Counted from the stretch's first letter, positions 9,224 to 17,483 are shown. The stretch: DNA of 64,000 nt from Lustribacter sp965277075 (GCA_965277075.1 OZ255707.1:1-64000), one strand, 5' to 3'. The notes: a model not told the origin generated them from the letters alone. Translations and numbers: made by a program.

Positions 9224-9679
9224 ATGTCCAACATCGATCTACGAACCAACTTTCCCCGGGGACCGCGAGCGACGCTCGACGGTATCAAGATTCTGCCTCG
9301 CGCCATCGATAAGGCGCGCGCGCAGCTTGCCGGTACACTGGGCGATTACGTCTACTTCAACTGCGGGATCAATCGCATGCTTTTTGGCACTCTCGAGGTA
9401 ACAGACGACGAATTTCTCGAGCACGTGCGACGACCGAGCGACGCGGGCGCCGACGATGAGGAGATCGATCGTCAAGTGGTCAGCTGGATCCGAAACGACT
9501 TGCGCGTTCCTCCTGAGCGGCTGGCGGCGATGAACGCGTTGATCGAGACCGTCGAGCCGCAATCCGCCGAGGAGAAGCAATGGCTGCACGATTCGGTCGT
9601 CGCGATCGATCCTACGCGCGGCAACATCACTCGCTTCGCCGATCTCCTCGACCTCGAGGAAGGACGCGCGGTCGCTTGA
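9224..9679 (+). CDS. DUF5069 domain protein
   Basis: This 151-residue cytosolic protein has the layout of DUF5069: NFPRGPRATLDGIKILPRAI, then DKARAQLAGTLGDYVYFNCG, and the acidic helical end that includes DDEFLEHVRR. The function of DUF5069 is unknown. The start at 9224 is preferred over 9197 because AAGAAAGG sits at the right distance. The last codons overlap the TTG start of the next gene. Confidence 0.75.
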   Translation: MSNIDLRTNFPRGPRATLDGIKILPRAIDKARAQLAGTLGDYVYFNCGINRMLFGTLEVTDDEFLEHVRRPSDAGADDEEIDRQVVSWIRNDLRVPPERLAAMNALIETVEPQSAEEKQWLHDSVVAIDPTRGNITRFADLLDLEEGRAVA

Positions 9680-10062
9680 GCGACGCCGACGATAAATTGG
9701 CAATCGTCGAAGTTTCCGCAAAGTTCGAGCGGGCTTTCGACATCGGCGATCTCGACATGCATATGAGCACGTGGACGGCCGACCCCATCGCGTTCCTCAG
9801 CCCGTACATGGGTAATTTCCACGACCGCGCGGCGTACCGCGCCGGTCTCGAGACGTTCTACGAAAAACTCAACGGCGACGGTACGCGCCACGTCATCACG
9901 AACCATCAAATACTTCTCGCGGGCGACCGCGCGACGATGACGTGTTACCTGGTCATCTTCAACCGCAAGACGTTCGCCGTCATCGCAGCGGCCGAGTTCG
10001 ACGATGTTCTCGTACGAGAGAACGGCAACTGGCTTTTCAACTCTCGGACGCAAATCGCGTGA
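9676..10062 (+). CDS. NTF2/SnoaL-like protein
   Basis: This is about 128 residues with the cone-shaped NTF2 fold: an N-terminal helix pair (AIVEVSAKFERAFDIGD), then MSTWTADPIAFLSP and four strands ending GNWLFNSRTQIA. The TTG start at 9676 overlaps the stop of the DUF5069 gene by four bases, and this choice fits the usual N-terminus. Many such proteins are small hydratases, cyclases or binding proteins. Nothing here identifies a substrate. Confidence 0.72.
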   Translation: MSDADDKLAIVEVSAKFERAFDIGDLDMHMSTWTADPIAFLSPYMGNFHDRAAYRAGLETFYEKLNGDGTRHVITNHQILLAGDRATMTCYLVIFNRKTFAVIAAAEFDDVLVRENGNWLFNSRTQIA

Positions 10063-10544
10063 CGAACAAGCAAATGGGTGAGGAAAAAAGCAAGACGAGC
10101 CGATCGCTTCTTCGCCAACTGCAATGGACGGGCATCGACCTGACCTCTGAAAGTTATGCGGCGATGCGCAGTCTCTTCGCGGACGTCTTCGCACTGCCGG
10201 CGCTCGTCGACAGCCCTGAACTCAGCGTTTTTGTCTTGCCGAATTACTCGATGGTCGAGCTCTACGGCCCCAAAGCGCCGCAAACGCCGTGGCGCAGATT
10301 TGGCGTCGCCGTCGGGTTCGATTGTTCCGATATCGATGCGACGGTCGCCGAACTTACGGCGGCTGGCTTCACCTTGATCGAATCGTTCGATGGGATGGAC
10401 GACTATGCAAAGCTCGGGATCACGGGGACGAAGGGCATCTTGACGACGCCAGATGCCGGAAAAGGTGGCGGCGATTACCGCTTTGCCTTCTTCAAAGCGC
10501 CGGACGGGCGCGTGTATTCCATCGCTCAGAGCACGCCAAAATAA
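10059..10544 (+). CDS. VOC-family protein
   Basis: This is about 161 residues with one VOC module pair. It contains LQWTGIDLTSESYAAMRSLF, FVLPNYSMVELYGP and DYRFAFFKAPDGRVYSIAQS, ending in the family's PDG-R-YSI strand. A GTG at 10059 overlaps the preceding TGA; an ATG at 10074 is the alternative. VOC proteins use divalent metals in dioxygenation, isomerisation or lyase chemistry, or bind ligands. The overlap chain (DUF5069, NTF2-like, VOC) implies coupled translation. Confidence 0.75.
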   Translation: MTNKQMGEEKSKTSRSLLRQLQWTGIDLTSESYAAMRSLFADVFALPALVDSPELSVFVLPNYSMVELYGPKAPQTPWRRFGVAVGFDCSDIDATVAELTAAGFTLIESFDGMDDYAKLGITGTKGILTTPDAGKGGGDYRFAFFKAPDGRVYSIAQSTPK

Positions 10545-10571
10545 CACTTCTACAAACCGACGGAGAGCAAT

Positions 10572-11285
10572 GTGAACCAACCAGCGGGAATTCTCTCACT
10601 CGTGCGCGGCATATTGTTTGCATCGGCTCTGACACTGGCATCTTCAGCCGCCGTCATGCCGGCGGCAGCGCAATCGGAATCGCAGAGAACGAATCCGTAC
10701 CTGGAAAACTTGACCGCCGATAACACCGTATTCATCGCCGTCGACTTCTTAACGGGATTCCAGCCGGCAATCCGGACGATGGATCGCGACCTCTATCAGA
10801 ACAACCTCACCGGGCTTGCGAAGACAGTCCGCATCTTCAACCTTCCGACCATCGTACTGGGCGACGAGGGTCCGCCGCGCGGAACGTTCATGCCGCAGAT
10901 CGCGCAGTATTTCGGCAGCGGCACGCGGGTTGCGCGCGGCACGCCGAGCGCCTGGCGCGAGAAAGCTTTCGTCGACGCGATTGCCCGAACGGGTCGGCGA
11001 AAACTCGTCTTCGCGGGGATATCCATCGACAATTGCACCATGCTGACCGCGATCGACGCCATGCGCGCGGGATATCGCGTCTACGTCGTAAGCGATGTGT
11101 CGGGTGCGGAATCGGAGTTGATCCAATCCACCGCGATGCAACGACTTGTCCAGGCCGGAGCAACGCCGCTGACGTGGGTGTCCTTTGGGTCCGAGCTCCT
11201 CGTTTCGAAGGGCGGCTGGGCGACTCCCGAGGGCAAGGCCCTGAGCGACGTCTATACCCGGCACACGTTGTATTTCCAGCAGTGA
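10572..11285 (+). CDS. Secreted isochorismatase-like cysteine hydrolase
   Basis: This is 237 residues starting with GTG at 10572 after GGAGAG. A signal peptide ends near VMPAAAQ. The isochorismatase-fold triad looks complete: an Asp in FIAVDFLTGF, a Lys in the REKAFVDAI region, and the nucleophile Cys in VFAGISIDNCTMLTA. Such enzymes hydrolyse amides or vinyl ethers (nicotinamidase and isochorismatase relatives), and a periplasmic location is unusual but known. It is the last gene of the PQQ-porin operon. Compare the paralogue at 33964, which lacks this Cys. Confidence 0.8.
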   Translation: MNQPAGILSLVRGILFASALTLASSAAVMPAAAQSESQRTNPYLENLTADNTVFIAVDFLTGFQPAIRTMDRDLYQNNLTGLAKTVRIFNLPTIVLGDEGPPRGTFMPQIAQYFGSGTRVARGTPSAWREKAFVDAIARTGRRKLVFAGISIDNCTMLTAIDAMRAGYRVYVVSDVSGAESELIQSTAMQRLVQAGATPLTWVSFGSELLVSKGGWATPEGKALSDVYTRHTLYFQQ

Positions 11286-11359
11286 GGCTGCCTGCCGGCC
11301 CAGCGTACGGTGCCCGACGATGAGGTGAGATTCGCCCGAGGGCTGGGTACCTCGCGCGG

Positions 11360-12322
11360 GTGAACGGTTCGATTGAGTCTGAGAGCAGGCTCGAAAGCGC
11401 GAAGGAGCTTTCTATTCGGAACCCTGCGCGGTGGCGCACGAATGAGCGGGGCCGGGCATCCGATCTTGCCGGTGATGTCGCGGCGGTTCGTATGCGCGCC
11501 TCGCCGGGCGAGATTTGGGGTGCCGCAAGCTCGTGTCAGGTGCTCGGGTACGTCGTCAAAGGGGAACGACAGCATTATCACTGGCGCGATGACCGTTTGG
11601 TTTTACAAGGCATGCTTCCGACCGGTTCGCTCAACTTCGTGCCCGTCGGCGTCACCCCACGGGCGGTCGTCACGCAGGGCATCGAAATGGTGCTGCTCTT
11701 TCTGCCTCATCTGGATCTCGTTCTGCGCGCGCGCGAGCACGAGTTCACGCGTAGCGCAGGGTTGGAATTGCGCGATCTGAGTGGGGCATCACCAGACTTT
11801 GCGATCGTCAATCTGATGCAGGCGCTTGGAGAGGCGCTTATCGATGGTTCGGTATGCGAGCGGCTTTGGCTCGACAGTCTGGTCAACGCGGTTTGCGTGA
11901 GGTTGCTCCACAAATGGTCGAATACCGTGCAGCGGCCTACCCGTACAGCGGCGCGAGGTTTGACGGCGGCTCAGGTTCGTTGCGTCTGCGAAGCGATGAC
12001 GTCGATCCTCGACGGCGGGTGCGGCAAAGATGTCACTCTGCGGCACCTCGCTCACCTCGTGGATCTCAGCCCGAATCATTTCTGTCGGGCGTTCACGCAA
12101 GCCGTCGGCGTGGCGCCCAACGCGTGGTTTGCAACGTATCGGATGGAGCGTGCCAAGGCGCTCATGCGCAACCCAACGATGAGTCTTTCGGACATCGCGT
12201 TTCTTGTCGGGTATGAAAACCAGAGTTCATTTGGACGGGCTTTCCAGCGCGTCGTCGGAACGGCTCCCGCACTGTGGCGAAGCCGACACGCATGCCAAGT
12301 GAAGGTTGCCGCGGGCGATTGA
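11360..12322 (+). CDS. AraC-family transcriptional regulator
   Basis: This 320-residue protein has a ligand-binding N-terminal half and a C-terminal double HTH (DVTLRHLAHLVDLSPNHFCR and SLSDIAFLVGYENQSSFGRA), ending GTAPALWRSR. The GTG at 11360 is the likely start. Directly after the PQQ-porin operon and on the same strand, it is the best candidate regulator of that operon. The ligand is unknown. Confidence 0.85.
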   Translation: MNGSIESESRLESAKELSIRNPARWRTNERGRASDLAGDVAAVRMRASPGEIWGAASSCQVLGYVVKGERQHYHWRDDRLVLQGMLPTGSLNFVPVGVTPRAVVTQGIEMVLLFLPHLDLVLRAREHEFTRSAGLELRDLSGASPDFAIVNLMQALGEALIDGSVCERLWLDSLVNAVCVRLLHKWSNTVQRPTRTAARGLTAAQVRCVCEAMTSILDGGCGKDVTLRHLAHLVDLSPNHFCRAFTQAVGVAPNAWFATYRMERAKALMRNPTMSLSDIAFLVGYENQSSFGRAFQRVVGTAPALWRSRHACQVKVAAGD

Positions 12323-12506
12323 ATTCACAGCCGTCCGTCGGCGACAGATATTGTTCCACGTTCTCATGCAAAGATAGGGCGAAACCAATAGGTCGAATAC
12401 AGATGCGCTACTATTTTCGGAGTGCGCACGCGCAACAACCGAACCGAATGCCGGTTCCATCGCACCAGAGGAAGAAGATTTCGGGACGACATCAGCGCAT
12501 GAAGAA

Positions 12507-12872
12507 GTGAGAGCCGCCATCGCCGACATGAACAACGCACTCGTAGCAGCGAACGCGAATCGACTCGAGAACATCTTTGCGTCAGACTACATTTTCACGA
12601 CGCCGGTCGGAACCACGCTGAACAAGGCGCAGCGAATTGCTTCGGTCGTCTCACGCGAACGCAACGTGTCTTCGATCGAGTTCCCTCACTTGGAAATACC
12701 CGTCTACGGCGACGCTGCGGTCGGCGTCAGCGAATATCGTGAGATGGTCGAGCCGCAGCACAAAAAGCAATCCGGCCGCATCACCAACGTGTTCGTGCGC
12801 ATGGACGGACATTGGAAAATGGTGGCCGGGCAAAGTTGGAGTGCCGATGTCAGCCAGAGCGCTCATTCTTGA
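12507..12872 (+). CDS. NTF2-like (DUF4440) protein
   Basis: This is 121 residues with an NTF2 fold typical of DUF4440: MNNALVAANANRLENIFASD, FTTPVGTTLNKAQRI and the final VRMDGHWKMVAGQSWS strand. GTG at 12507 is the first usable start. An open frame continues upstream to about 12375 without a start codon, encoding a hydrophobic then acidic stretch, so an N-terminal signal segment may have been lost to mutation. The stop overlaps the TTG start of another NTF2-like gene. Confidence 0.65.
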   Translation: MRAAIADMNNALVAANANRLENIFASDYIFTTPVGTTLNKAQRIASVVSRERNVSSIEFPHLEIPVYGDAAVGVSEYREMVEPQHKKQSGRITNVFVRMDGHWKMVAGQSWSADVSQSAHS

Positions 12873-13132
12873 CTGACGAGACGGTCGATCGCGTCGCCAT
12901 TGCTGAGCTCGTCGTCGGGTTCGACGACGCCGTGAATCGCCGCGATCCGGTCGAGTTTGCGCGGTTCTGGACAACGGATGCAATTTGGGAAATCGGCGAT
13001 CCATTGCCCTTGCGAGCCGACGGTGTTGACACCATCGTCGTCACCTGGCAGCGGATGGTCGACGCTACGAAGTGGTTGTTCGTGGAAGTTTCGCCGGTCA
13101 CGATCGTCTGCTATCTCACGCGCCGGGGGTGA
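12869..13132 (+). pseudogene. SnoaL-like protein, truncated by IS3 copy
   Basis: A TTG at 12869 overlapping the previous stop starts DETVDRVAIAELVVGFDDAV, followed by WTTDAIWEIGDPLPLRADG and KWLFVEVSPVTIVCYL. This is the first ~80 residues of a SnoaL-like domain that is normally 130-150 long. Similarity ends near 13120, where the IS3-type element begins, so the element (or a deletion attached to it) removed the 3' end. The last four residues and the TGA at 13130 come from foreign sequence. Confidence 0.6.
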
Positions 13133-13222
13133 CGAGATGCGGTCGATCCCCACGTCGACGCGCCGGCGGCATACATCGCGCGCGCTCTCGCGTAGACCGG
13201 GCCCTGGGTATCCCCGGATCGA

Positions 13223-13849
13223 GAAGTCGAGCTTAGCGTCGTTCCAGAAGGCCCACTGATCGACGGCTTCAGCAACGAACTCGGTGCCGTTGTCACACCT
13301 GATGCATGCCGGTGTACCGCGTTGCTTGCATGCGTGCGAGAGCACTCGCACGACGTCAGGCGATCGAAACGACCGATCGACATTGAGTGCTACACATTCC
13401 CGAGAATATAGATCAACGATCGTCAGCAACCGGACTTTGCTGCCGTCGGCGAGGCGATCGTGCATGAAATCCATCGCCCAGATTTGATTTGGCTCTGCGG
13501 CAACGATTCGTTCTGCACGTGGAACCGCGGCACGCTTCCGGTACGGCATCTTCGAGCGAAGATTCAGTCGCTGTAAGGCATAGAGCCGATAGACGCGCTT
13601 ACGATTCACCTGGAAGCCTTCGCGCCGTAAAAGCACATGGATTCTTGGATATCCATATCTTACCCGAACCGTAGCAATCTCTTTGATGCGAGCCGTGAGG
13701 GCGATGTTGAGCTCGCTCGTGGTTGATTTGTAATAGTAGGTCGATTTGTTTATTTTGAGAAGTCGGCACGCGCGTCGTGCGCTGATTTTGAACGTCGCTG
13801 TGAGGAAGCCGGCGCGATCGCGCTGCTGCGCCGGCTTTACAGTTTTTTT
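13223..13849 (-). pseudogene. IS3 orfB, DDE transposase, 3'-truncated
   Basis: The frame opens through a -1 shift at the A7 run and reads an HTH segment (ISARRACRLLKINKSTYYYK), the GYPRIHVLLRREGFQVNRKR helix-loop, and the catalytic core IWAMDFMHD (first Asp). It goes on to LTIVDLYSRECVALNV and IRCDNGTEFVAEAV (second Asp). The segment that should carry the catalytic Glu (normally FNGxxRxECLN, about 35 residues on) is absent. After AKLDFS the sequence is not IS3-like. The enzyme is therefore inactive as it stands. Confidence 0.75.
13806..13849 (-). promoter_or_regulatory. Programmed -1 frameshift signal of the IS3 element
   Basis: Read on the minus strand, a run of seven A (13843-13849) followed by C forms a slippery A-AAA-AAC type heptamer. 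Immediately after it come the orfA stop and a hairpin with two perfect 10-bp arms (13806-13815 and 13828-13837) around a 12-nt loop. Slippage by -1 carries the ribosome from orfA directly into the orfB frame. This is the standard way IS3 elements make their fused transposase. Confidence 0.8.
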
Positions 13850-14106
13850 GTGACGATCTCCTGAAGCATTTGGCGATCGAGGCTCAGGTCCGCGACGAGC
13901 TTCTTGAGCTTCATATTTTCCTCGCGCAGCTGCCGCAGCTCGCGTATCTCCGGTGTCCCAAGGCCGCCGTATTTCTTTTTCCAGAGATAGAACGTGTTTT
14001 CGTGGACGCCGAGTTTACGGATGATATCCGCGATCGGCGTGCCGGCTTCAGCCTGACGAAGGGCTTGTGCGATCTGTTCTGCCGTGTGGCGCTTTCGCAT
14101 GGGCAC
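13837..14106 (-). CDS. IS3 orfA, transposase HTH protein
   Basis: This 89-residue protein has a helix-turn-helix (QIAQALRQAEAGTPIADIIR, then GVHENTFYLWKKKYGG) and a leucine-zipper tail ending DRQMLQEIVTKKL. It is the usual orfA of IS407-type IS3 elements: it binds the IS ends and is fused to orfB by frameshifting. The TAA at 13837-13839 sits just after the slippery run of seven A. Confidence 0.85.
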   Translation of the reverse strand: MPMRKRHTAEQIAQALRQAEAGTPIADIIRKLGVHENTFYLWKKKYGGLGTPEIRELRQLREENMKLKKLVADLSLDRQMLQEIVTKKL

Positions 14107-14153
14107 GTCACACTGAACTGCGCCCTGCGGCTGAGAGTGCGGGGCGCCTGCGC

Positions 14154-14185
14154 TTGACAGATGATCATAACGGTGTTATGATCAT
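14154..14185 (+). promoter_or_regulatory. Sigma-70 promoter overlapped by a perfect palindromic operator
   Basis: TTGACA (14154-14159), a 17-base spacer and TATGAT (14177-14182) make a near-consensus promoter. The spacer and the -10 box are covered by an exact inverted repeat: ATGATCATAAC at 14161-14171, GGT, then GTTATGATCAT at 14175-14185. A repressor bound there would block RNA polymerase. The operon below it ends with a TetR gene, and TetR repressors usually bind just such palindromes, so autoregulation is the natural reading. Confidence 0.8.
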
Positions 14186-14208
14186 CGTAACAACGTTATG
14201 GAAATTCA

Positions 14209-14574
14209 ATGATGACAATTAGTCAGGGCATGACCTACGGTCTCACAGCCGCGCTGGTGGCCTTGTCGGCCCGTGCGGCATTAGCGCCGCGAGGCGCCGC
14301 TCTGGCATATGGGGTCCCGATCCCAGAAGGGACCGTGCCAACCCCATACCTCAAGGTGAAAGCGAACCGCGATTTCGTTCTTGCCGGGTTGCTCGTCGTG
14401 ACTTCGTCCGCGCCCCCTTCAATTCTCGCTTCCGCACTTTTCGTTGGAGCGATTGCCCCAGCCGCTGACGCATGGATTGTCTCGCGCCACGGAAAGATTT
14501 CAGGAACCGCCGTTCATCTCGGAACGGTAGCATTTATGATCGTAGCGGGTGCCCTCGCCGCCTCGGGGCACTGA
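14209..14574 (+). CDS. DUF4267 small membrane protein
   Basis: This 121-residue protein has about four hydrophobic segments. It begins MTYGLTAALVALSARAAL and has the short polar loop (PYLKVKANRDFVLAGLLV) typical of DUF4267, ending FMIVAGALAASGH. The function is unknown. It is the first gene under the palindrome-controlled promoter; a second in-frame ATG follows the first directly. Confidence 0.75.
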   Translation: MMTISQGMTYGLTAALVALSARAALAPRGAALAYGVPIPEGTVPTPYLKVKANRDFVLAGLLVVTSSAPPSILASALFVGAIAPAADAWIVSRHGKISGTAVHLGTVAFMIVAGALAASGH

Positions 14575-14575
14575 C

Positions 14576-14803
14576 ATGTTTTTTGCAACCGTCCTCGTAT
14601 GCCACGTGCTTACCGCCATCGGCGTCGGTCCGATCTTCACGCTACCGTTTCTCGGTAACACACACGCTGCATTGCGTGCTGTGCTCGTCTTGCTTCGCTT
14701 CGGCGCCGGCGCGACGCTTTTATCCGGGATACTATTCTGGGTCGCGCTCAAACCGCTTCACCCCCTCTGGCTTTGCCGAGTTGGTCGTGACAGCAGTCGC
14801 TGA
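14576..14803 (+). CDS. Short membrane protein, possibly truncated DUF2269-like
   Basis: The ATG at 14576 follows the preceding stop by one base. The frame encodes about 75 residues with two hydrophobic helices (MFFATVLVCHVLTAIGVGP and LLRFGAGATLLSGILFW). The start resembles DUF2269-type four-helix proteins (HVLxAIxxxGP), which are about 150 long, so this may be the remaining half of one. Its last 17 bases overlap the TetR start region. Confidence 0.5.
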   Translation: MFFATVLVCHVLTAIGVGPIFTLPFLGNTHAALRAVLVLLRFGAGATLLSGILFWVALKPLHPLWLCRVGRDSSR

Positions 14804-15380
14804 GTCAAAACAAAAAGCGCGCGGAACGTCGCGCAACCACATCATCGATGTGAGCCGGGCTATCATCGAGGACGAAGGTGTCGAGCAGCTAACGATCCGG
14901 CGAATCGCCGAAACAATAAATCGGACTCAACCGGCAGTGTACCAGCACTTTGAAAGTAAAGACGCGATACTCGCGGCCGTGGTTGTGGAAGGGTTCACTG
15001 CACTCTTCGAGCGTCTAAAGCGCGCTGCACGAGGAAAAAACGCGTCGCTTATTGCTCTCGCAAACGCATATGTTCGTTTTGGTGTGGAACGGCCTAAGCT
15101 CTACGAGGTCATGTTTGTTGGACCGCCGGCAATCACGTTTGCTGATCCCGTTGCAACACCGATGCCGGCACAAACCGCTTTTCAAATCCTTGCAACTGCG
15201 GTTGGAGAGTCGGGCGTTGAACCAGCTCAGGTCGAGACCGCTACTGAAGTGGTGTGGGCGGCTCTCCACGGCCTTGTCATGCTCTCGATCACGAAGCGCC
15301 TGCGGCCGAGTCGAGTTTCGCAGCGCATGCGTCTTGAAACACTTACAGCGGGAATCGTCGCGATGATCGCGTCCACGTGA
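14787..15380 (+). CDS. TetR-family repressor
   Basis: This is about 197 residues from the GTG at 14787; a TTG at 14781 is also possible. The N-terminal HTH reads QLTIRRIAETINRTQPAVYQ, followed by HFESKDAILAAVV, as in TetR proteins. The C-terminal ligand domain (ALANAYVRFGVERPKLYEVM) resembles the WHG/TetR_C_13-like group. It is the third gene of an operon whose promoter carries a perfect palindrome, so it probably represses its own operon. Confidence 0.85.
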   Translation: MTAVAESKQKARGTSRNHIIDVSRAIIEDEGVEQLTIRRIAETINRTQPAVYQHFESKDAILAAVVVEGFTALFERLKRAARGKNASLIALANAYVRFGVERPKLYEVMFVGPPAITFADPVATPMPAQTAFQILATAVGESGVEPAQVETATEVVWAALHGLVMLSITKRLRPSRVSQRMRLETLTAGIVAMIAST

Positions 15381-15454
15381 ACCTGGCGTTGCTGATCGTC
15401 ATCGGATTCGCCGTGACCTGAACGCCGCAATGAATTAAGAAAGGCAGAAATATC

Positions 15455-16081
15455 ATGAAGGTACTTGTCATCGGGGCGGCCGGTAAATCGGGCAGAGCTG
15501 TCGTCGAAGCAGCGCTTTCCGCCGGTCATCAGGTCACGGCGCTCGTTCACACGATCGGAGAATATCAACCCGCAAACATCACCGTGATCGAAGGGGACGC
15601 AACTGACGCGGGAGATATGGAGAAGGCAATAGCCGGGCAGGATGCTGTCATCGACACAATCGGCGGCAAGGCGGCGCCTTGGAAGACAACGAGTCTCGAA
15701 AGAACGGCCGCTGCGGCTATTATTTTGGCCATGCAGAAGCACGGGGTGCGCCGTCTTGTCGTAATATCTATGATTGGAGAGGGTGATAGCATAGCGAACG
15801 TACCGATATATGAGCGTTTCCTACTCCCGACATTTTTGCGTGGAGAGGGGAAAGACAAAGAGGCGATGGAGTCTACCGTCCGGGCGAGCGGGCTAGACTG
15901 GATTATCGTTCGGCCGCCCTTCCTCACCGACGGTTCGGCCACGGGTCACATTCAAATCTTCGATGCGAGCACTGATGAAAAGGCCCATACGATCACGCGC
16001 GCTGACCTTGCAGCGTTTATGGTCGCGCAGATGTCCAATGACGAGCACCTTCACCGTGCAGTGACGATCGGTAACTCCTAA
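15455..16081 (+). CDS. NAD(P)-binding atypical SDR (NmrA/YwnB-like)
   Basis: This 208-residue protein has a Rossmann start (MKVLVIGAAGKSGRAVVEAA) and the atypical-SDR later motifs RRLVVISMIGEG and GLDWIIVRPPFLTDG. There is no YxxxK pair, as expected for NmrA-like or epimerase-like sensors and reductases. The start has a good AAGAAAGG upstream. It may belong to the TetR operon, 75 bases away, but the link is weak. Confidence 0.85.
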   Translation: MKVLVIGAAGKSGRAVVEAALSAGHQVTALVHTIGEYQPANITVIEGDATDAGDMEKAIAGQDAVIDTIGGKAAPWKTTSLERTAAAAIILAMQKHGVRRLVVISMIGEGDSIANVPIYERFLLPTFLRGEGKDKEAMESTVRASGLDWIIVRPPFLTDGSATGHIQIFDASTDEKAHTITRADLAAFMVAQMSNDEHLHRAVTIGNS

Positions 16082-16110
16082 GAGGCCCCTAAAAGATACG
16101 GTGTTGTCTG

Positions 16111-16548
16111 TCAAGCCGTTGCATAGGCCGGATCGAAGGCACGGCCGGACTTGAGAAACCCGTAAGCGAGGGTTAGAAGTTTCCGCATGACGGCGGCGAT
16201 GATGGTCATTTTGATTTACCGTGCTGACGAAGACGGGCCGCGAATTGGCAGAGTGGCGGAGTAAAGCGAACGCCGTGATCGCGGGAAAGTAAAGCGTTTG
16301 CCGGAGATGAGCGGATTCTGGCAGACAAGACGTTGCAGGGCAAGGATCTCCAGGGCGGGCGGGATCCACGGGGCAGGCGAGTGCATTCGGCAGAAGCGTG
16401 CGATCAGTGCGGCATCCACTGCATCGGTTTTCGTGCGCAGCAGTTCGCTCTGCGCGCTCTTCGCTGCCCACTTCTGGTTTTGAAGAAGCACAGCGTGCAA
16501 ATCGTTCTTGCCGACATCAATTCCGAGAATATCCAATGCGAACCTCAT
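16111..16548 (-). mobile_element. IS110-family transposase remnant
   Basis: The N-terminal DEDD part is recognisable from an ATG at 16548 (FALDILGIDVGKNDLHAVLL, then LLRTKTDAVDAALIARFC and PPALEILALQRLV). The far C-terminus also remains (MTIIAAVMRKLLTLAYGFLK, then SGRAFDPAYATA and TGA at 16111). Most of the middle is deleted and the two parts are out of frame; one missing A before MTIIAAV would rejoin them. Total length is about 440 bases against about 1 kb for a full gene. It is dead. Confidence 0.75.
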
Positions 16549-17030
16549 GAGGTAAGGCCATCTCTTTGGATCATCCTGATACATACAAGCTTCGCTTACG
16601 CGGCCTACGATACGGTTCGATCTCGTGAGACGGCAGGATGCGGGCTGGTCATCGATCTTTCGAACGAGCTCGAAGCTCAAGGGATCCTCGGAAGTCCTAG
16701 TCCGCGGCGCGCTTCCGGTCGGTGAGCCGTTCGACACGGCTCTCGTCGATCATATCAGGGGTCCATTGCTGGACGCCGATCGGCAGAAGGCGAATGGGTT
16801 GGCCGCTCGTTCGGCGACAAGGTCCCTGCGACGAGCACGCCTCCTTCATCGATCAGGCGGTCCCTACTCGGAGGTTGGCGTAAGCCGTGAAAATTCGTAG
16901 GCTTCCGTTCCGGCCTGTAGCGGTCTTGAATATCGTGCCGCTGGTCGGATGAGCGTGGCTCCCGTCGGTGAGCGTGATCGGCGCGTTCGATCGAGTAGCT
17001 CGCTTCGAAGATAGCGATGCGACGAGACCG
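16549..17030. other. Intergenic region without recognisable gene
   Basis: Open frames exist on both strands, but none shows a recognisable domain or a good ribosome-binding site. It lies between the IS110 remnant and a VOC gene and is probably degenerate sequence left by the element. Confidence 0.4.
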
Positions 17031-17483
17031 ATGAGTTTGCACCTGGACGGAAGTCGTAAGGGTAAACTCACATCCATTCAGAGGTACAAGCATGAACTCC
17101 ATCAAGACCCCCCGGTCAACCGGATCTCGCTCGTTTGCGTGCCGACGCTCGAACAGGACCAGGCCATTGCGTTCTACGAGTCGCTCGGCTTCGAGAAGCG
17201 GACCGACATCGCGTTCGGGCCCGGCTATCGCTGGGTCGAAGTCTATCCGCCACAGGGAACGACCGGCATCGCCATCGCGCCGCCGCCCGGCAACGACCCG
17301 ATTGCGCCGGTGAATACCGGCATTACGTTGACCACGAACGACATCGAAGCATCGTACGCGCAGTTCAAGGCCCTTGGCGTGGATGTAGATCACGAGGTCT
17401 CGCGCATGGGTGACCCCGTGCCGCCGATGTTTTGGTTCCGCGATCCCAGCGGGCACACGTTGCTCGTCGTGGAGCAGCCCTGA
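17031..17483 (+). CDS. VOC-family protein, N-terminus possibly frameshifted
   Basis: This single VOC domain has RISLVCVPTLEQDQAIAFYE, SLGFEKRTDIAFGPGYRWVE and the closing FWFRDPSGHTLLVVEQ. The natural start appears to be the ATG at 17092 (MNSIKTP), but that frame is off from the rest at a run of six C (about 17107-17113). Two fewer C would join MNSIKTP to VNRISLV. As written, the only in-frame starts are further upstream, for example the ATG at 17031. The gene overlaps the beginning of an ECF sigma factor frame. Confidence 0.7.
   Translation: MSLHLDGSRKGKLTSIQRYKHELHQDPPVNRISLVCVPTLEQDQAIAFYESLGFEKRTDIAFGPGYRWVEVYPPQGTTGIAIAPPPGNDPIAPVNTGITLTTNDIEASYAQFKALGVDVDHEVSRMGDPVPPMFWFRDPSGHTLLVVEQP

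Larger units (their letters stand above)
13133..14150 (-). mobile_element. IS3-family (IS407-type) insertion sequence, right part lost
   Basis: Two overlapping minus-strand frames encode an IS3-type transposase: orfA (HTH plus leucine-zipper) and orfB (DDE integrase). The element interrupts an NTF2-like gene near 13120 and ends before the promoter at 14154. OrfB is recognisable only down to about 13223, so the last third of the integrase and the downstream terminal repeat are missing or unrecognisable. Because of that I cannot define terminal inverted repeats or a target duplication. It is probably not autonomously mobile. Confidence 0.75.
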
